Source of the DNA: Thioalkalivibrio sp. HK1
GTDB taxonomy: Bacteria; Pseudomonadota; Gammaproteobacteria; HK1
Length of the DNA: 32,638 nucleotides
Direction of reading: 5' to 3'
Assembly: GCA_000583135.1 (NCBI GenBank)
Contig: JFBG01000084.1
Coordinates: 1-32,638 of the forward strand
The stretch's first letter is position 1. Each line of letters begins with the position of its first letter. A program made the translations under genes and the position numbers. The notes beneath the pieces are model-generated. The model saw nothing but the letters and a program-made list of their open reading frames with translations, did no database searches and was not told the origin of the DNA. Of the stretch, positions 8,031 through 17,076 are shown in pieces.

Positions 8031-8507
8031 ATGGGAATCCCTTGGAGATCGGTGTCTCTCCTCGGGTTTCTGCTCGCCTTATCCGATTTTTCGGCACAAA
8101 ATCGTCCATCGAGGCTACGATATCGCTTTTCCGGCTCGGAATTGGCGAACATCAGACGATACTGTGAGTCTACTAGGGGGAAAGTGGCTTACGATTCGCG
8201 CAAGGCTCGGCGTTTCGGCTCCGCCGCGAGCGGCACTGCTTGCGCGCGGGTTGGCAGGGGAAAGTGGGAGCACACGCCCTCGGGAGTCGATTGAGCCGAT
8301 GGGACGGGCGAGCGCAAGTTCGTTTCCCAGATGCCGCCAAGCCTGTCGATCCGGAGGCGTTTTTGGCTAAAATACCGCCCGGCTTAGGGTATCGCCGGGC
8401 TCACAGAGCGCATTTCGGGATCGCAAGCCCACTGAACAGACAGGCTCGGATGGGGCTTGCCCGTCCGATCGCAGAGGCACTACCCTCACCGAGAACGGCA
8501 CCACTAC
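8031..8507. other. intergenic region before the HEPN-Hsp70 cassette
   Basis: No gene with a ribosome binding site is seen. It contains a 7-bp GC hairpin (8377-8383 / 8394-8400) and a TAAAAT box at about 8368-8373 with a poor -35. There is no sigma32-type promoter, in contrast to grpE and dnaK downstream. The promoter of the three-gene cassette must lie here but cannot be placed with confidence. Confidence 0.4.
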
Positions 8508-8520
8508 AGGAAGAATGACG

Positions 8521-8994
8521 ATGGTGATCTACACAATCATGTTGGCGCTCAACGAACTGTTCCTTGACAAGCTGTTTTCATGGATCTACATCCTAGCCCG
8601 CAGCATGGGCAGCAGAGTGGCGACCGAACGCCGATACGAAGAGCTCAGGGTAGCGAACGAGGCCTTGGAAAAAAAGTCGATGGCGAGGCTGGACAACATC
8701 AGCAAGAACCTCGATATCCTGAAAGAGCAGTCCGATATCGACCATGAGATGGCCCTTCGAGCCGAATCGGAATCGAAAAAAGCCAAAGAAGAACTCGAGA
8801 TCACAAAACAAGAGGTCAAACGCGGCCGCGAAGAAGCCGACCGCATCCAAGTCGAGATGAAAAAAGTCTACGAAGATCTTGAAAATGCGCAAGCCCAAGC
8901 CGAGCACTACCGCAAACAGGCCATCGACACCCAAACGGAACTGGAAAGCGCTCGCAAAGAACTCGAAGAGATGAAAGCCCAATCCGAGCGCTGA
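8521..8994 (+). CDS. membrane-anchored coiled-coil protein
   Basis: This protein has 157 residues. A hydrophobic N-terminal segment (about residues 1-27) suggests a membrane anchor, and the rest is a highly charged Glu/Lys-rich coiled coil. The part around 8850-8960 is nearly the same in sequence as the coiled coil of the next gene (shared stretch HYRKQAIDTQTELE), so the two are tandem relatives and this one lacks the GrpE domain. AGGA at 8508-8511 favours ATG 8521 over ATG 8515. The gene ends 79 nt before the next start and is probably in one operon with it. Because GrpE dimerises through long helices, this protein may pair with the downstream protein to form a membrane scaffold (inference). 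There is no enzymatic motif. Confidence 0.75.
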   Translation: MVIYTIMLALNELFLDKLFSWIYILARSMGSRVATERRYEELRVANEALEKKSMARLDNISKNLDILKEQSDIDHEMALRAESESKKAKEELEITKQEVKRGREEADRIQVEMKKVYEDLENAQAQAEHYRKQAIDTQTELESARKELEEMKAQSER

Positions 8995-9073
8995 ATGTGC
9001 TCCAAGGTTATTTATGCGCTTGAAAGCGAAGGATTTATCCCGCCTGAATGACTTCGCCAAAGGAGCCATAGCG

Positions 9074-10003
9074 ATGACAAACTACCAGATCATGCTTTTG
9101 ATCAACGTATTCCTCCTCGGATTCATGTTATTGAGTCTGTATTTCACGGTACGCTTTCGTAAGCTGTCTCGTCAAGCCGAAATCGATCTGGGGGGAGCCC
9201 GCAAGGAACGGGATGATGCGCTCAGTCAGAATAAAGACCTTCGCGAGGAACTCGATACCCTCAAAAAGCAATCTGATCACGAGACTGCAAAGGAAGAGGC
9301 CTATCGCATCCAAACAGAGATGAAAAAAACCTATGAAAATGCGCAGGTTCAGGCCGATCACTACCGTAAACAGGCCATTGATACTCAAACGGAGCTGGAA
9401 AAAACTCGCAAGGAACGTGATGATGCGCTCCGCCAGACTGAAGTCTCTCGTGAAGATGCTCGTCAATCTCAAATCAAATTTGATGGTGCTTGCAAAGAAC
9501 TAGAAGGTGAAAAAGATCAGGTTGAACACTATAAAGATCAGTGCCGTTTTATTAAAGAAGCGTATGAAGACTGCCAAAAAGAAACTGAGAATGCGCTCCG
9601 CCGACTCAAGAACTGCCGCGAGCAGATTGAGGAAGAGCGTAAGGAAGAATTGAAAGGATTCGCCAAGAAAATTATTCCGGTCCTGGATAAAATGGAGCGA
9701 GATTTGGATGATCTACACCTTGACGGTGGATCCTTAGCCATCTCCCCATCGGCCGTCTCAGATCATAGCAGTATCATCAAGAATATGGCTCTATACTTGA
9801 AAGAATTTGAACAGGTAATGGAGAGATCTGGATTCCAAGTCTTCTATCCTAAAGGTAGACCTATCGATTTCAAAACCAGCCGAATCATAGGTGATGAGAG
9901 GAGAGAGGGGGTAGACTCAGGAATTGTCCTTTCCGTCTATCGTAAGGGATGGCTGTTCGGTGGAAAAATTGTGCGCTTCGCGGATGTAGTGATCGCTAAA
10001 TAA
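9074..10003 (+). CDS. membrane-anchored GrpE-like nucleotide exchange factor
   Basis: This protein has 309 residues. One transmembrane helix (about 5-25) is followed by a positively charged stretch, a long coiled coil (35-195) with an internally repeated RKERDDAL motif, and then a GrpE-like C-terminal part. That part has the helical IIPVLDKMERDLDDL segment (200-215), the four-helix region (233-250) and the beta-wing (252-309) ending VVIAK, exactly as the housekeeping GrpE at 13298 ends. GrpE opens the nucleotide cleft of DnaK to release ADP. A membrane-tied version next to an Hsp70 fusion gene suggests a dedicated exchange factor that recruits it to the inner membrane. AAAGGAG (9059-9065), 8 nt before ATG 9074, fixes the start; the upstream in-frame ATG 9014 has no such site. 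Confidence 0.82.
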   Translation: MTNYQIMLLINVFLLGFMLLSLYFTVRFRKLSRQAEIDLGGARKERDDALSQNKDLREELDTLKKQSDHETAKEEAYRIQTEMKKTYENAQVQADHYRKQAIDTQTELEKTRKERDDALRQTEVSREDARQSQIKFDGACKELEGEKDQVEHYKDQCRFIKEAYEDCQKETENALRRLKNCREQIEEERKEELKGFAKKIIPVLDKMERDLDDLHLDGGSLAISPSAVSDHSSIIKNMALYLKEFEQVMERSGFQVFYPKGRPIDFKTSRIIGDERREGVDSGIVLSVYRKGWLFGGKIVRFADVVIAK

Positions 10004-10088
10004 TTTTTCTTTCTCTGACTCAGAGTGCGCTGCATTGTCGATCACAATCGATTTTTCGATATAAAGTAACATGCTTTCGGAGAAAAAC

Positions 10089-12959
10089 ATGTCGATAGCC
10101 AATTTTGAACGTATCAGAAAATCTCTCGATTTCCTTCAAGAAGCTCTTGCTAATTTTGTTGAACGAGAGATTAGAAAAGAAGGAATCTCAAAAGAAGAGA
10201 TGCTCAAATTGTTAGCAAATCCATCACCAATCCAGAGACGATTGGCGGATAAGCCAATTGATATGTGGGATGTATCTGCTTTGATCGAGGTGATATTGAA
10301 GACTTGGAGAGAGATTTTCTATAAAAACCACACATCTCAAATTCGAGCGTATATATTGGAAAGTCGAGGAATTCGCAATCAATACAGTCATCCGACTCCG
10401 AAACGTGAAGAATTTGATGATGACTATACCTATAGATCACTCGATACCATCTGGAGACTATTAGAAGCGATATCGGCTCCGCAATCCAAAGAGATAGAGA
10501 TATTTAAGAAGGAAGTAGAGCGATCAATGTATGACGTGCCATCGCCCAACAATCCATCCGAAAAATCCGATGGAAAAACAGAATATATCATAGGTATTGA
10601 TCTCGGTACAACGAACTCTTGCGTTGCGATCATGGATGAAGATGAATGTCGGGTTTTAGACGACCTAGAAGGTGGCGGCGGACCGATTATTCCTTCGGTG
10701 GTGAAGTTTCCTGAGGAGGGTGAGGTGTTGGTAGGTCATTTCGCGAAGACTAATAAGATCTATTTCCCAAAGATTACGATTGATTCTATCAAGCGTCTAA
10801 TCGGTCGCCGATTTTATGATGAAGAAGTGCAATGCTATATCAAAGATGCTTCCTATTCTATTGTCAGGACGGATAATGGTGATGCTTCGACCGAAATTCA
10901 CGGTGAATGTAAATTACCCCAAGAAGTCTCGGCTCATATTCTACATAAGATGAAACGAATAGCAGCGCAACATTTAGGTGAAATAAATGCAGCGGTGATT
11001 ACCGTACCCGCGCGTTTCAATAATTCCCAACGCCAGGCGACCAAAGATGCAGGTCGTATTGCCGGACTCGATGTCAAGCGTATTATTAATGAACCTACTG
11101 CTGCCGCTTTGAATTATGTTAAAGATAATTGGCGAGAAGGTTTGAAAATAGCGATTTATGACTTTGGGGGTGGAACCTTTGATGTTTCGATCATTGAGAT
11201 GGTGAAAATTGATGATAGACGCCGCATTGAGGTCAAGTCGACCAATGGTGATGCAACTTTAGGGGGTGTAAAATTCGATGCTCGTATCGCTGAATATGTT
11301 TATGACTATATAAATAAAGAACACGGATTGGATTTGCGTAAAAACAAAGACCCTAAGGCTTTGATCATCACGAAAGCGGAGATCGATTATCAAGCAGAAG
11401 AGGCAAAAAAGCATTTATCTAACGAGAAGCAGACATTTATGAATATTAAACCGCCAGCTATTGGATCGGAGGTGATCACAGTGAATTTGTCCCGATCTAG
11501 GCTGGAATCGCTGGTTGATGATTTGATCGCTCGCACAGTGGAGCCGTGTCGGATGGCGATGAAAGATGCCGGTGTTTCGGCATCTGATATTGATAAAGTC
11601 ATTCTTGTTGGCGGTCAAACTCGGATGCCAAAAGTGCAAGAGTTAGTGAAGTCGATTTTCGGCAAGGAGCCTAGTTGGGGTGTTGATCCTGATAAATCTG
11701 TGGCACTTGGCGCGGCGATCTTGGGCGGGATGCTGGCAGATGGTGGCGGAAGCACTGATTTTGAAGATGTGACATATCAAGATGTGACATCTTATTCCCT
11801 AGGTATCAAACAGAAGAATGGAAAGATGAAGAAACTGATCGATAAAGGTACGATAATTCCTATTAGTAAGTCGCATATTTTTACTACATCCGAGGATTAT
11901 CAATCGGCTGTGACTGTGTGTGTTTTCCAAGGTGAGAGCGAGATCGCTTGCGACAATGAATTGCTGGAGTATTTCCATCTCAAAGGGATTGAGAGAGCTC
12001 CTCGAGGGGTGCCAAAAATTGAGGTAAGCATCAATATAGATTCTAACGATTGTTGGAACGTATCGGCCATAGATAAGGCTACCGGCACAAAACGATCGAT
12101 TCGAATCACTCGTCAAACAGGGCTTTTCGACGAAGAGATCGAACAGTTGGCTAAAAAAGTAAAGTTGAGTACTGAGGATGGTAGAAAACCCCATGAGTCG
12201 ACAGATGGAAAAAGTGATATCGACAGCGAAGTTCATGAGGCGAAAAAAGTACTTGGTGAGTTTGGCAATCAAGTCGGAGAATCGGAAAAAACACTCAACG
12301 AGTATGAAGATGAGGCTAGCCTCACCAATGCGACCGAAGAGTCTGCTAAGAATTTGACAGATCCAAAAAATAAAGATGAGGCGGGATGGACTCCCTTACA
12401 CAAAGCCGCTTGGGACGGGCACTACGAATCAGTCAAAAGGCTGATCAATGCTGGATTGGATCCGAACGTGACAAACAATCATGGACACACGCCTTTGCAC
12501 CTCGCCGCATTCAGCGGGCATCTTCCCGTGGTTCGAGAGTTGGTCAATGTCGGATTCGATCTCAATGCGAAGGACGAGGAAGGCAAGACACCTTTGCATA
12601 ATGCTGGGGGTCGTGGGCACTTTGATGTGATCAAAGCACTAGTTGAAGCCGGAGCAAATATCAACGCGACTATGCTCAATGGAAAAAAACCCTCTGATAT
12701 TGCTGCCGAGCAAGGGCATGATGAGATATTCGCAAAGGCAGTTGCTGCCGCTCTCAATGCGAAAGACGAGGAAGGCAAGACACCTTTGCATAATGCTGCG
12801 GGTCGCGGGCACTTTGATGTGATCAAAGCACTAGTCAAAGCCGGAGCAAATGAAAATGCGACTATGCTCAATGGAAAAAAACCTTCTGATATTGCTGCCG
12901 AGCAAGGGCACGGCGAGATATTCGCAGAGGCAGTTGCTGCCGCCAAGCGTGCCGATTGA
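10089..12959 (+). CDS. HEPN(Swt1-like)-Hsp70-ankyrin fusion protein
   Basis: This protein has 956 residues in three parts. Residues about 5-145 match the Swt1-like HEPN domain, with the RNase motif R96-N-Q-Y-S-H101 and the typical ending [14 protein letters not shown]. Residues 166-680 are an Hsp70: phosphate-1 loop [10 protein letters not shown], catalytic Lys220 in AKTN, Glu335 in INEPTAAAL and phosphate-2 loop DFGGGTFD (358-365), followed by a beta-sandwich substrate domain. The lid is largely replaced and residues 765-956 form ankyrin repeats. The ATPase residues of E. coli DnaK (K70, E171, D194, T199, D201) are all kept, but the hydrophobic LLLDV linker is replaced by VTYQDV. GGAG at 10079-10082, 6 nt before ATG 10089, selects this start. 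The gene is more AT-rich than dnaK yet alignable to it in DNA. Its role is unknown; a chaperone-controlled ribonuclease is inferred. Confidence 0.88.
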   Translation: MSIANFERIRKSLDFLQEALANFVEREIRKEGISKEEMLKLLANPSPIQRRLADKPIDMWDVSALIEVILKTWREIFYKNHTSQIRAYILESRGIRNQYSHPTPKREEFDDDYTYRSLDTIWRLLEAISAPQSKEIEIFKKEVERSMYDVPSPNNPSEKSDGKTEYIIGIDLGTTNSCVAIMDEDECRVLDDLEGGGGPIIPSVVKFPEEGEVLVGHFAKTNKIYFPKITIDSIKRLIGRRFYDEEVQCYIKDASYSIVRTDNGDASTEIHGECKLPQEVSAHILHKMKRIAAQHLGEINAAVITVPARFNNSQRQATKDAGRIAGLDVKRIINEPTAAALNYVKDNWREGLKIAIYDFGGGTFDVSIIEMVKIDDRRRIEVKSTNGDATLGGVKFDARIAEYVYDYINKEHGLDLRKNKDPKALIITKAEIDYQAEEAKKHLSNEKQTFMNIKPPAIGSEVITVNLSRSRLESLVDDLIARTVEPCRMAMKDAGVSASDIDKVILVGGQTRMPKVQELVKSIFGKEPSWGVDPDKSVALGAAILGGMLADGGGSTDFEDVTYQDVTSYSLGIKQKNGKMKKLIDKGTIIPISKSHIFTTSEDYQSAVTVCVFQGESEIACDNELLEYFHLKGIERAPRGVPKIEVSINIDSNDCWNVSAIDKATGTKRSIRITRQTGLFDEEIEQLAKKVKLSTEDGRKPHESTDGKSDIDSEVHEAKKVLGEFGNQVGESEKTLNEYEDEASLTNATEESAKNLTDPKNKDEAGWTPLHKAAWDGHYESVKRLINAGLDPNVTNNHGHTPLHLAAFSGHLPVVRELVNVGFDLNAKDEEGKTPLHNAGGRGHFDVIKALVEAGANINATMLNGKKPSDIAAEQGHDEIFAKAVAAALNAKDEEGKTPLHNAAGRGHFDVIKALVKAGANENATMLNGKKPSDIAAEQGHGEIFAEAVAAAKRAD
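12561..12944 (+). repeat. 192-bp in-frame tandem duplication in ankyrin region
   Basis: The units 12561-12752 and 12753-12944 encode 64 residues each and differ at only 5 amino acids. Each holds one full ankyrin repeat and one shorter repeat ([13 protein letters not shown]). The near identity marks a recent expansion. Confidence 0.9.
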
Positions 12960-13118
12960 TGCGAGGCGTATACCTTATCGGTATTTGGGTGTTACGCCTC
13001 AAAAATTCACCGATTGAGGGAGTGGGTGTTGTTCGTATCGGCGAAGGGCGGTGGTGCGGTTTTTTTCTACCTTGGCGGGGAAGTGTGCGATCAAAGGCTT
13101 CGGTTATGTGGCTGACTG

Positions 13119-13147
13119 CTTGAAATCGGGCATTGTTGCCCCGATGT
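13119..13147 (+). promoter_or_regulatory. sigma32 heat-shock promoter of grpE
   Basis: CTTGAAA (13119-13125) matches the sigma32 -35 consensus exactly. A 14-nt spacer leads to CCCGATGT (13140-13147), close to CCCCATNT. It lies about 150 nt before the grpE start. Confidence 0.7.
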
Positions 13148-13297
13148 CGGTTTTCGGTTTTTCGCTCGCAGATATTCGGCTATTGCAATCGGGACGGGTC
13201 TAGGATGGCATCGGCGGGTGTGTGACCTCAGTGCGGTCTGGGTCTCGGTTCCCGTTGTCAATGGCAACGTGCAGTATCGAAAAAGGGTTCGATCATC

Positions 13298-14314
13298 ATG
13301 GCAAGTGAAGAGAAATCGGCGCAAGAGCCTTCCGGGGTGGATGCCTTCGTTGGTGGGGCGGATGGGCAGGGCTCTGCCGTTCGGGGTTCGGACGAGGTGA
13401 TGGGGCAAGGGGATGCAGTCTCGTCGGGGGCTGGTTCGTCCTCTGGTGAGGATTTGGGGGGGCGGCAATCCTCCGAAGGTGACTCGCCGCAAGGGGAAGA
13501 TGTGGGTCTCGATGCGGTGGCGGAGGGTGTGGGCGCCGAGAGCGAGGGTGGCGGTGCCGAGGGTGATGGTGCGGTCGATGCGCGGTCCGAGGCGGAGGTG
13601 CTTGGGGCGGATGAGGCGGTCGAGGTTTTGCCTTCGGCGGCGGAACTTGCCGAGGCGCGGGATCAGGTGGATCGTTTTCGCGATCAGGCGCTTCGGGCGC
13701 AGGCGGAGTTGGAAAATGTCCGCAAGCGTACGGCTCGGGATGTCGAGAATGCGCATAAGTATGCGTTGGAGGGTTTTATCAAGTCGATTTTGCCGGTTCG
13801 GGATAGTCTCGAACTCGGGCTTGTGGCGGCGCAGCAGCAAAAAAATGTCTCCGATGGGTTTTCCGGGGAGTCGAGTCCGGCACCGCAAGGGTCGGTTCAA
13901 GGGCAAGGGGATGCGGAGCCGATCTCATCTTCGGCGGCTGGATCGGTGGCTGAATTGGCGATCGAGCCCGGGCTTGGGTCTTATGCCGAAGAGGGGGTGA
14001 GTTCGGAGCGATCCTCGGTGGTCGAGCCCGATGATGGTGAATCGCAGGCTGCTGATTCGGCGGGTAGTTCGGGTATCGACAAGATCGTCGAGGGGATGGC
14101 GCTTACCTTGGAAATGCTCGACGGGGCGATGGGCAAGCATGGCATCGAAATCATCGATCCCAAGGGCGAGCTCTTCAATCCCGAGGTTCACCAAGCCATC
14201 AGCGAGGTGCCGAGTGAGGGGGTGGCACCGAAAACGGTGATCGATGTCTTCCAAAAAGGGTGCCTGCTCAACGGGCGGGTCATCCGGGCGGCGATGGTGG
14301 TGATCGCGAAGTGA
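13298..14314 (+). CDS. grpE: GrpE, nucleotide exchange factor of DnaK
   Basis: This protein has 338 residues against about 197 in E. coli. A low-complexity acidic Gly/Ser/Glu-rich N-terminal tail fills about 110 residues. The coiled-coil helix follows (AEARDQVDRFRDQALRAQAE, about 115-135) and then the ILPVRDSLELGL helix. A second low-complexity insert of about 75 residues sits inside the four-helix region, followed by the beta-wing with FQKGCLLNGRVIRAAMV. It exchanges ADP for ATP on DnaK during heat-shock protein folding. ATG 13298 is used; its ribosome binding site is weak (AAGGG). A sigma32 promoter lies upstream, dnaK follows 458 nt downstream with its own sigma32 promoter, and the membrane-bound GrpE relative lies 3 kb upstream. 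Confidence 0.92.
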   Translation: MASEEKSAQEPSGVDAFVGGADGQGSAVRGSDEVMGQGDAVSSGAGSSSGEDLGGRQSSEGDSPQGEDVGLDAVAEGVGAESEGGGAEGDGAVDARSEAEVLGADEAVEVLPSAAELAEARDQVDRFRDQALRAQAELENVRKRTARDVENAHKYALEGFIKSILPVRDSLELGLVAAQQQKNVSDGFSGESSPAPQGSVQGQGDAEPISSSAAGSVAELAIEPGLGSYAEEGVSSERSSVVEPDDGESQAADSAGSSGIDKIVEGMALTLEMLDGAMGKHGIEIIDPKGELFNPEVHQAISEVPSEGVAPKTVIDVFQKGCLLNGRVIRAAMVVIAK

Positions 14315-14368
14315 TGGTTGCTTGCGGGGATTGCCGGCATCCCGGGCATGTTTGATTTTCACGCTATC

Positions 14369-14398
14369 TAACTGGAAATCGGATAACTGGAAATCGGA
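14369..14398. repeat. exact 15-bp tandem duplication in grpE-dnaK gap
   Basis: The 15-mer TAACTGGAAATCGGA occurs twice back to back (14369-14383, 14384-14398). A second exact tandem, TTTGTATCCCGG, lies at 14589-14600 and 14601-14612. An 8-bp stem with a 6-nt loop (14425-14446) lies between them. Confidence 0.85.
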
Positions 14399-14459
14399 TT
14401 GAAACAAGGCGCGGGCGGTGGTCTCGGCTAGCCACAACGCTAGCCGATTCGCCCTCGTA

Positions 14460-14488
14460 CTTGCAAAGAAGATAGGAAGACCCCATAT
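14460..14488 (+). promoter_or_regulatory. sigma32 heat-shock promoter of dnaK
   Basis: CTTGCAA (14460-14466), a 14-nt spacer and CCCCATAT (14481-14488) are seen. The -10 box matches the sigma32 consensus CCCCATNT fully. The spacer equals that of the grpE promoter. The resulting dnaK leader would be about 280 nt. Confidence 0.78.
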
Positions 14489-14772
14489 CTTGCGGGGAAG
14501 AAAAAAGCCCGGTGCCGATCGTTCGTATCGCAGGCATGGATGATCGGCAGGGATCGTCGGCACGGATCATCCATCGGGCACATCTTTCTTTGTATCCCGG
14601 TTTGTATCCCGGCGGCGAGGAATCCGAGCGAAAGCGCGATTTTTCGCAACGCTCCGCACCTTGCGAAGATCAAGGTGCGGCTTTGCCCGGCAGGCAAAAC
14701 GGGAATCTCAAGATTTCAACATCACCTCGCATCGAAAAAGGAAGATGACGAGGACAATCGGAGGCATCGACC

Positions 14773-16773
14773 ATGGCAGCGGGAACAAGCGGCAAAATCA
14801 TCGGTATCGATCTGGGTACGACGAATTCCTGCGTTGCGATCATGGAGGGAGGATCGGCGCGGATTTTGGAGAACAGCGAGGGCGGGAGAACCACCCCCTC
14901 GGTGGTCGCCTTTCCCGAGGATGCCGGTTCCGGTAAAGAAGAGGTGTTGGTCGGCCAGGCGGCGAAGCGTCAGGCGGTGACCAACCCCAAGAACACGCTC
15001 TATGCCTTCAAGCGTCTGATCGGACGCCGTTTCGAAGACGAGGAAGTGCAGCGCGATATCGAGATCGTGCCTTATTCCATCGTCAAGGCGAATAACGGCG
15101 ATGCGTGGATCGAGGTGCACGGTGAGAGCAAGTCTCCTCCGGAGATTTCGGCCCGCGTGTTGCAGAAGATGAAGCGCACGGCGGAGGAATATCTGGGCGA
15201 GAAGGTCGATTCCGCGGTGATTACCGTGCCGGCTTATTTCAATGACTCCCAGCGTCAGGCGACCAAGGACGCCGGCCGCATCGCGGGGTTGGATGTCAAG
15301 CGCATCATCAACGAGCCCACGGCGGCCGCTTTGGCCTACGGCATGGACAAGCGGCTCGGGGATTCGAAGATCGCGATTTACGACCTAGGCGGCGGCACCT
15401 TCGATATCTCGATCATCGAGATGGCGGAGATCGACGGCGAGCACCAAATCGAGGTCAAGTCGACCAACGGGGATACCTTCTTGGGCGGTGAGGACTTCGA
15501 CAAGCGCATCATCGATTATCTGTGCGATCAGTTCAAGAAAGACAACGGGATGGATCTGCGCGATGGCAGCGATCCGATTCCTTTGCAGCGCCTCAAAGAT
15601 GCGGCGGAAAAAGCGAAGATCGAGCTCTCCACCGCTTCCCAAACGGATATCAATCTCCCCTTCATCACCGCCGATGCCAGCGGGCCGAAGCATCTGACCT
15701 TGAAGCTGACGCGGGCCAAGTTGGAGTCTTTGGTCGAGGATCTGATCGCTCGCACGGTGGAGCCGTGTCGGATCGCGATGAAAGATGCCGATATTGCGGC
15801 CTCCGATATCGACGAGGTCATCTTGGTCGGCGGTCAGACCCGGATGCCAAAGGTGCAGGAGGTGGTGGGGTCGATCTTCGGCAAGGAGCCGAGGAGGGAT
15901 GTCAATCCCGACGAGGCGGTGGCCATGGGCGCAGCGATCCAAGGCGGGGTGCTCGCAGGCGATGTCAAGGACATGCTCTTGCTCGATGTCACGCCGCTTT
16001 CTTTGGGGATCGAGACGCTGGGCGGGGTGATGACGAAGCTGATCGCCAAGAATACGACGATCCCGGCCAAGGAATCGCAGGTTTTCTCGACCGCCGAGGA
16101 TAATCAGTCGGCGGTGACCGTGCATGTCCTGCAAGGCGAGCGCGAGCGGTCCAGCGACAATAAATCGCTGGGGCGTTTCGACCTCCAAGGGATTCCGCCG
16201 GCTCCGCGCGGGATGCCGCAGATCGAGGTGAGTTTCGATATCGACGCCAACGGCATCTTGAATGTATCGGCCAAGGACAATGCCACCGGCAAGGAGCAGT
16301 CGATCCGGATCACCGGTCAATCGGGGCTCGCATCCGAGGAGATCGAGCGGATGATCAAGGATGCCGAGGCCCATGCCGAGGAGGATAGGAAGTTCCGGGA
16401 GTTGGCCGATGCGAGAAACAGCGCCGATGCCCTGATTTCCGGCACGAAAAAATCCCTCGACGAGCTTGGGAGCCATGCCGACGAATCGGAAAAGACCGCC
16501 ATCAACAAGGCTATCGAGGAGTTGGAAGCGGTCAAGGAGGGCAACGACAAGGCGGCGATCGAGGCGCGTTCGAAGACGTTGGCCGAACTCGCCGGGAAAC
16601 TGGCCGAGAAAGCCTATCGCCAGTCGCAGTCCGGACAAGCCGGGGATGAGATTTTCGGCAAGGACGATGGGGCGAGCGGGGGCGGAGCCTCGAACAAGCA
16701 AGACGATAATGTGGTCGATGCGGAGTTCGAGGAGGTCAAGGAAGATAATAGGGGTGATACCAAGCAGGGCTGA
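14773..16773 (+). CDS. dnaK: DnaK, Hsp70 chaperone
   Basis: This is a full-length DnaK of 666 residues. It has the phosphate-1 loop [10 protein letters not shown] (10-19), catalytic Lys65 in AKRQ, Glu181 in INEPTAAAL and phosphate-2 loop DLGGGTFD (204-211). The canonical hydrophobic linker [15 protein letters not shown], beta-sandwich substrate domain, helical lid and a disordered tail with EEVKEDN, close to the usual EEVKD ending, are also present. It folds and remodels clients with DnaJ and GrpE. GGAGG (14760-14764) lies 8 nt before ATG 14773. It has its own sigma32 promoter and a strong terminator at 16904, so dnaJ is transcribed separately. It is the likely parent of the Hsp70 part of the fusion at 10089. 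Confidence 0.97.
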   Translation: MAAGTSGKIIGIDLGTTNSCVAIMEGGSARILENSEGGRTTPSVVAFPEDAGSGKEEVLVGQAAKRQAVTNPKNTLYAFKRLIGRRFEDEEVQRDIEIVPYSIVKANNGDAWIEVHGESKSPPEISARVLQKMKRTAEEYLGEKVDSAVITVPAYFNDSQRQATKDAGRIAGLDVKRIINEPTAAALAYGMDKRLGDSKIAIYDLGGGTFDISIIEMAEIDGEHQIEVKSTNGDTFLGGEDFDKRIIDYLCDQFKKDNGMDLRDGSDPIPLQRLKDAAEKAKIELSTASQTDINLPFITADASGPKHLTLKLTRAKLESLVEDLIARTVEPCRIAMKDADIAASDIDEVILVGGQTRMPKVQEVVGSIFGKEPRRDVNPDEAVAMGAAIQGGVLAGDVKDMLLLDVTPLSLGIETLGGVMTKLIAKNTTIPAKESQVFSTAEDNQSAVTVHVLQGERERSSDNKSLGRFDLQGIPPAPRGMPQIEVSFDIDANGILNVSAKDNATGKEQSIRITGQSGLASEEIERMIKDAEAHAEEDRKFRELADARNSADALISGTKKSLDELGSHADESEKTAINKAIEELEAVKEGNDKAAIEARSKTLAELAGKLAEKAYRQSQSGQAGDEIFGKDDGASGGGASNKQDDNVVDAEFEEVKEDNRGDTKQG

Positions 16774-16903
16774 TTTCCGGCGTTTCGCTGATCCTGCTTG
16801 CCGAAGGGGCGGGTGCCTTCGGCGCCTCTTTCGTTGATCGGGCTCGATCCCCGGATCGAGCCTTGAATCGAAGGCGCCTTCCTTAGGCTAAAAGATGTTC
16901 GTT

Positions 16904-16943
16904 CAAGGGCGATGATCTTGACATGATCGCCCTTGGTTTTTTT
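16904..16943 (+). terminator. rho-independent terminator of dnaK
   Basis: A 10-bp stem (CAAGGGCGAT with ATCGCCCTTG) is followed directly by GTTTTTTTG. It lies about 130 nt after the dnaK stop and separates dnaK from dnaJ. Confidence 0.85.
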
Positions 16944-17076
16944 GTTTTGGATTGCGGTAGGAGCGGCAGGAAAGGCGGCCGGCGATCGGCGGCCGGCTTG
17001 GGGATGAAGGCCTTTTGATCCATCGGATTCGATCCTCGAAGCCCCCGGTTCCCGAGTCTTCGCCTTTACCCTCGCC

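Noticed and set aside
8164..8518. Overlapping plus-strand frames before the coiled-coil gene
   Set aside because: Low-complexity Arg/Ser/Ala-rich translations without ribosome binding sites; typical of GC-rich noncoding sequence.
10089..12959. Ordinary second DnaK
   Set aside because: The N-terminal 145 residues with RNxxxH and the C-terminal ankyrin repeats are in the same uninterrupted frame, and the linker is altered, so it is not a simple dnaK duplicate.
12963..13000. Terminator after the HEPN-Hsp70 gene
   Set aside because: An 8-bp stem GAGGCGTA/TACGCCTC is present but the loop is long (22 nt) and A-rich rather than T-rich sequence follows, so it is not a convincing terminator for the plus strand.
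14425..14446. CIRCE operator before dnaK
   Set aside because: The 8-bp inverted repeat does not match the TTAGCACTC/GAGTGCTAA CIRCE sequence; sigma32 boxes explain regulation better.
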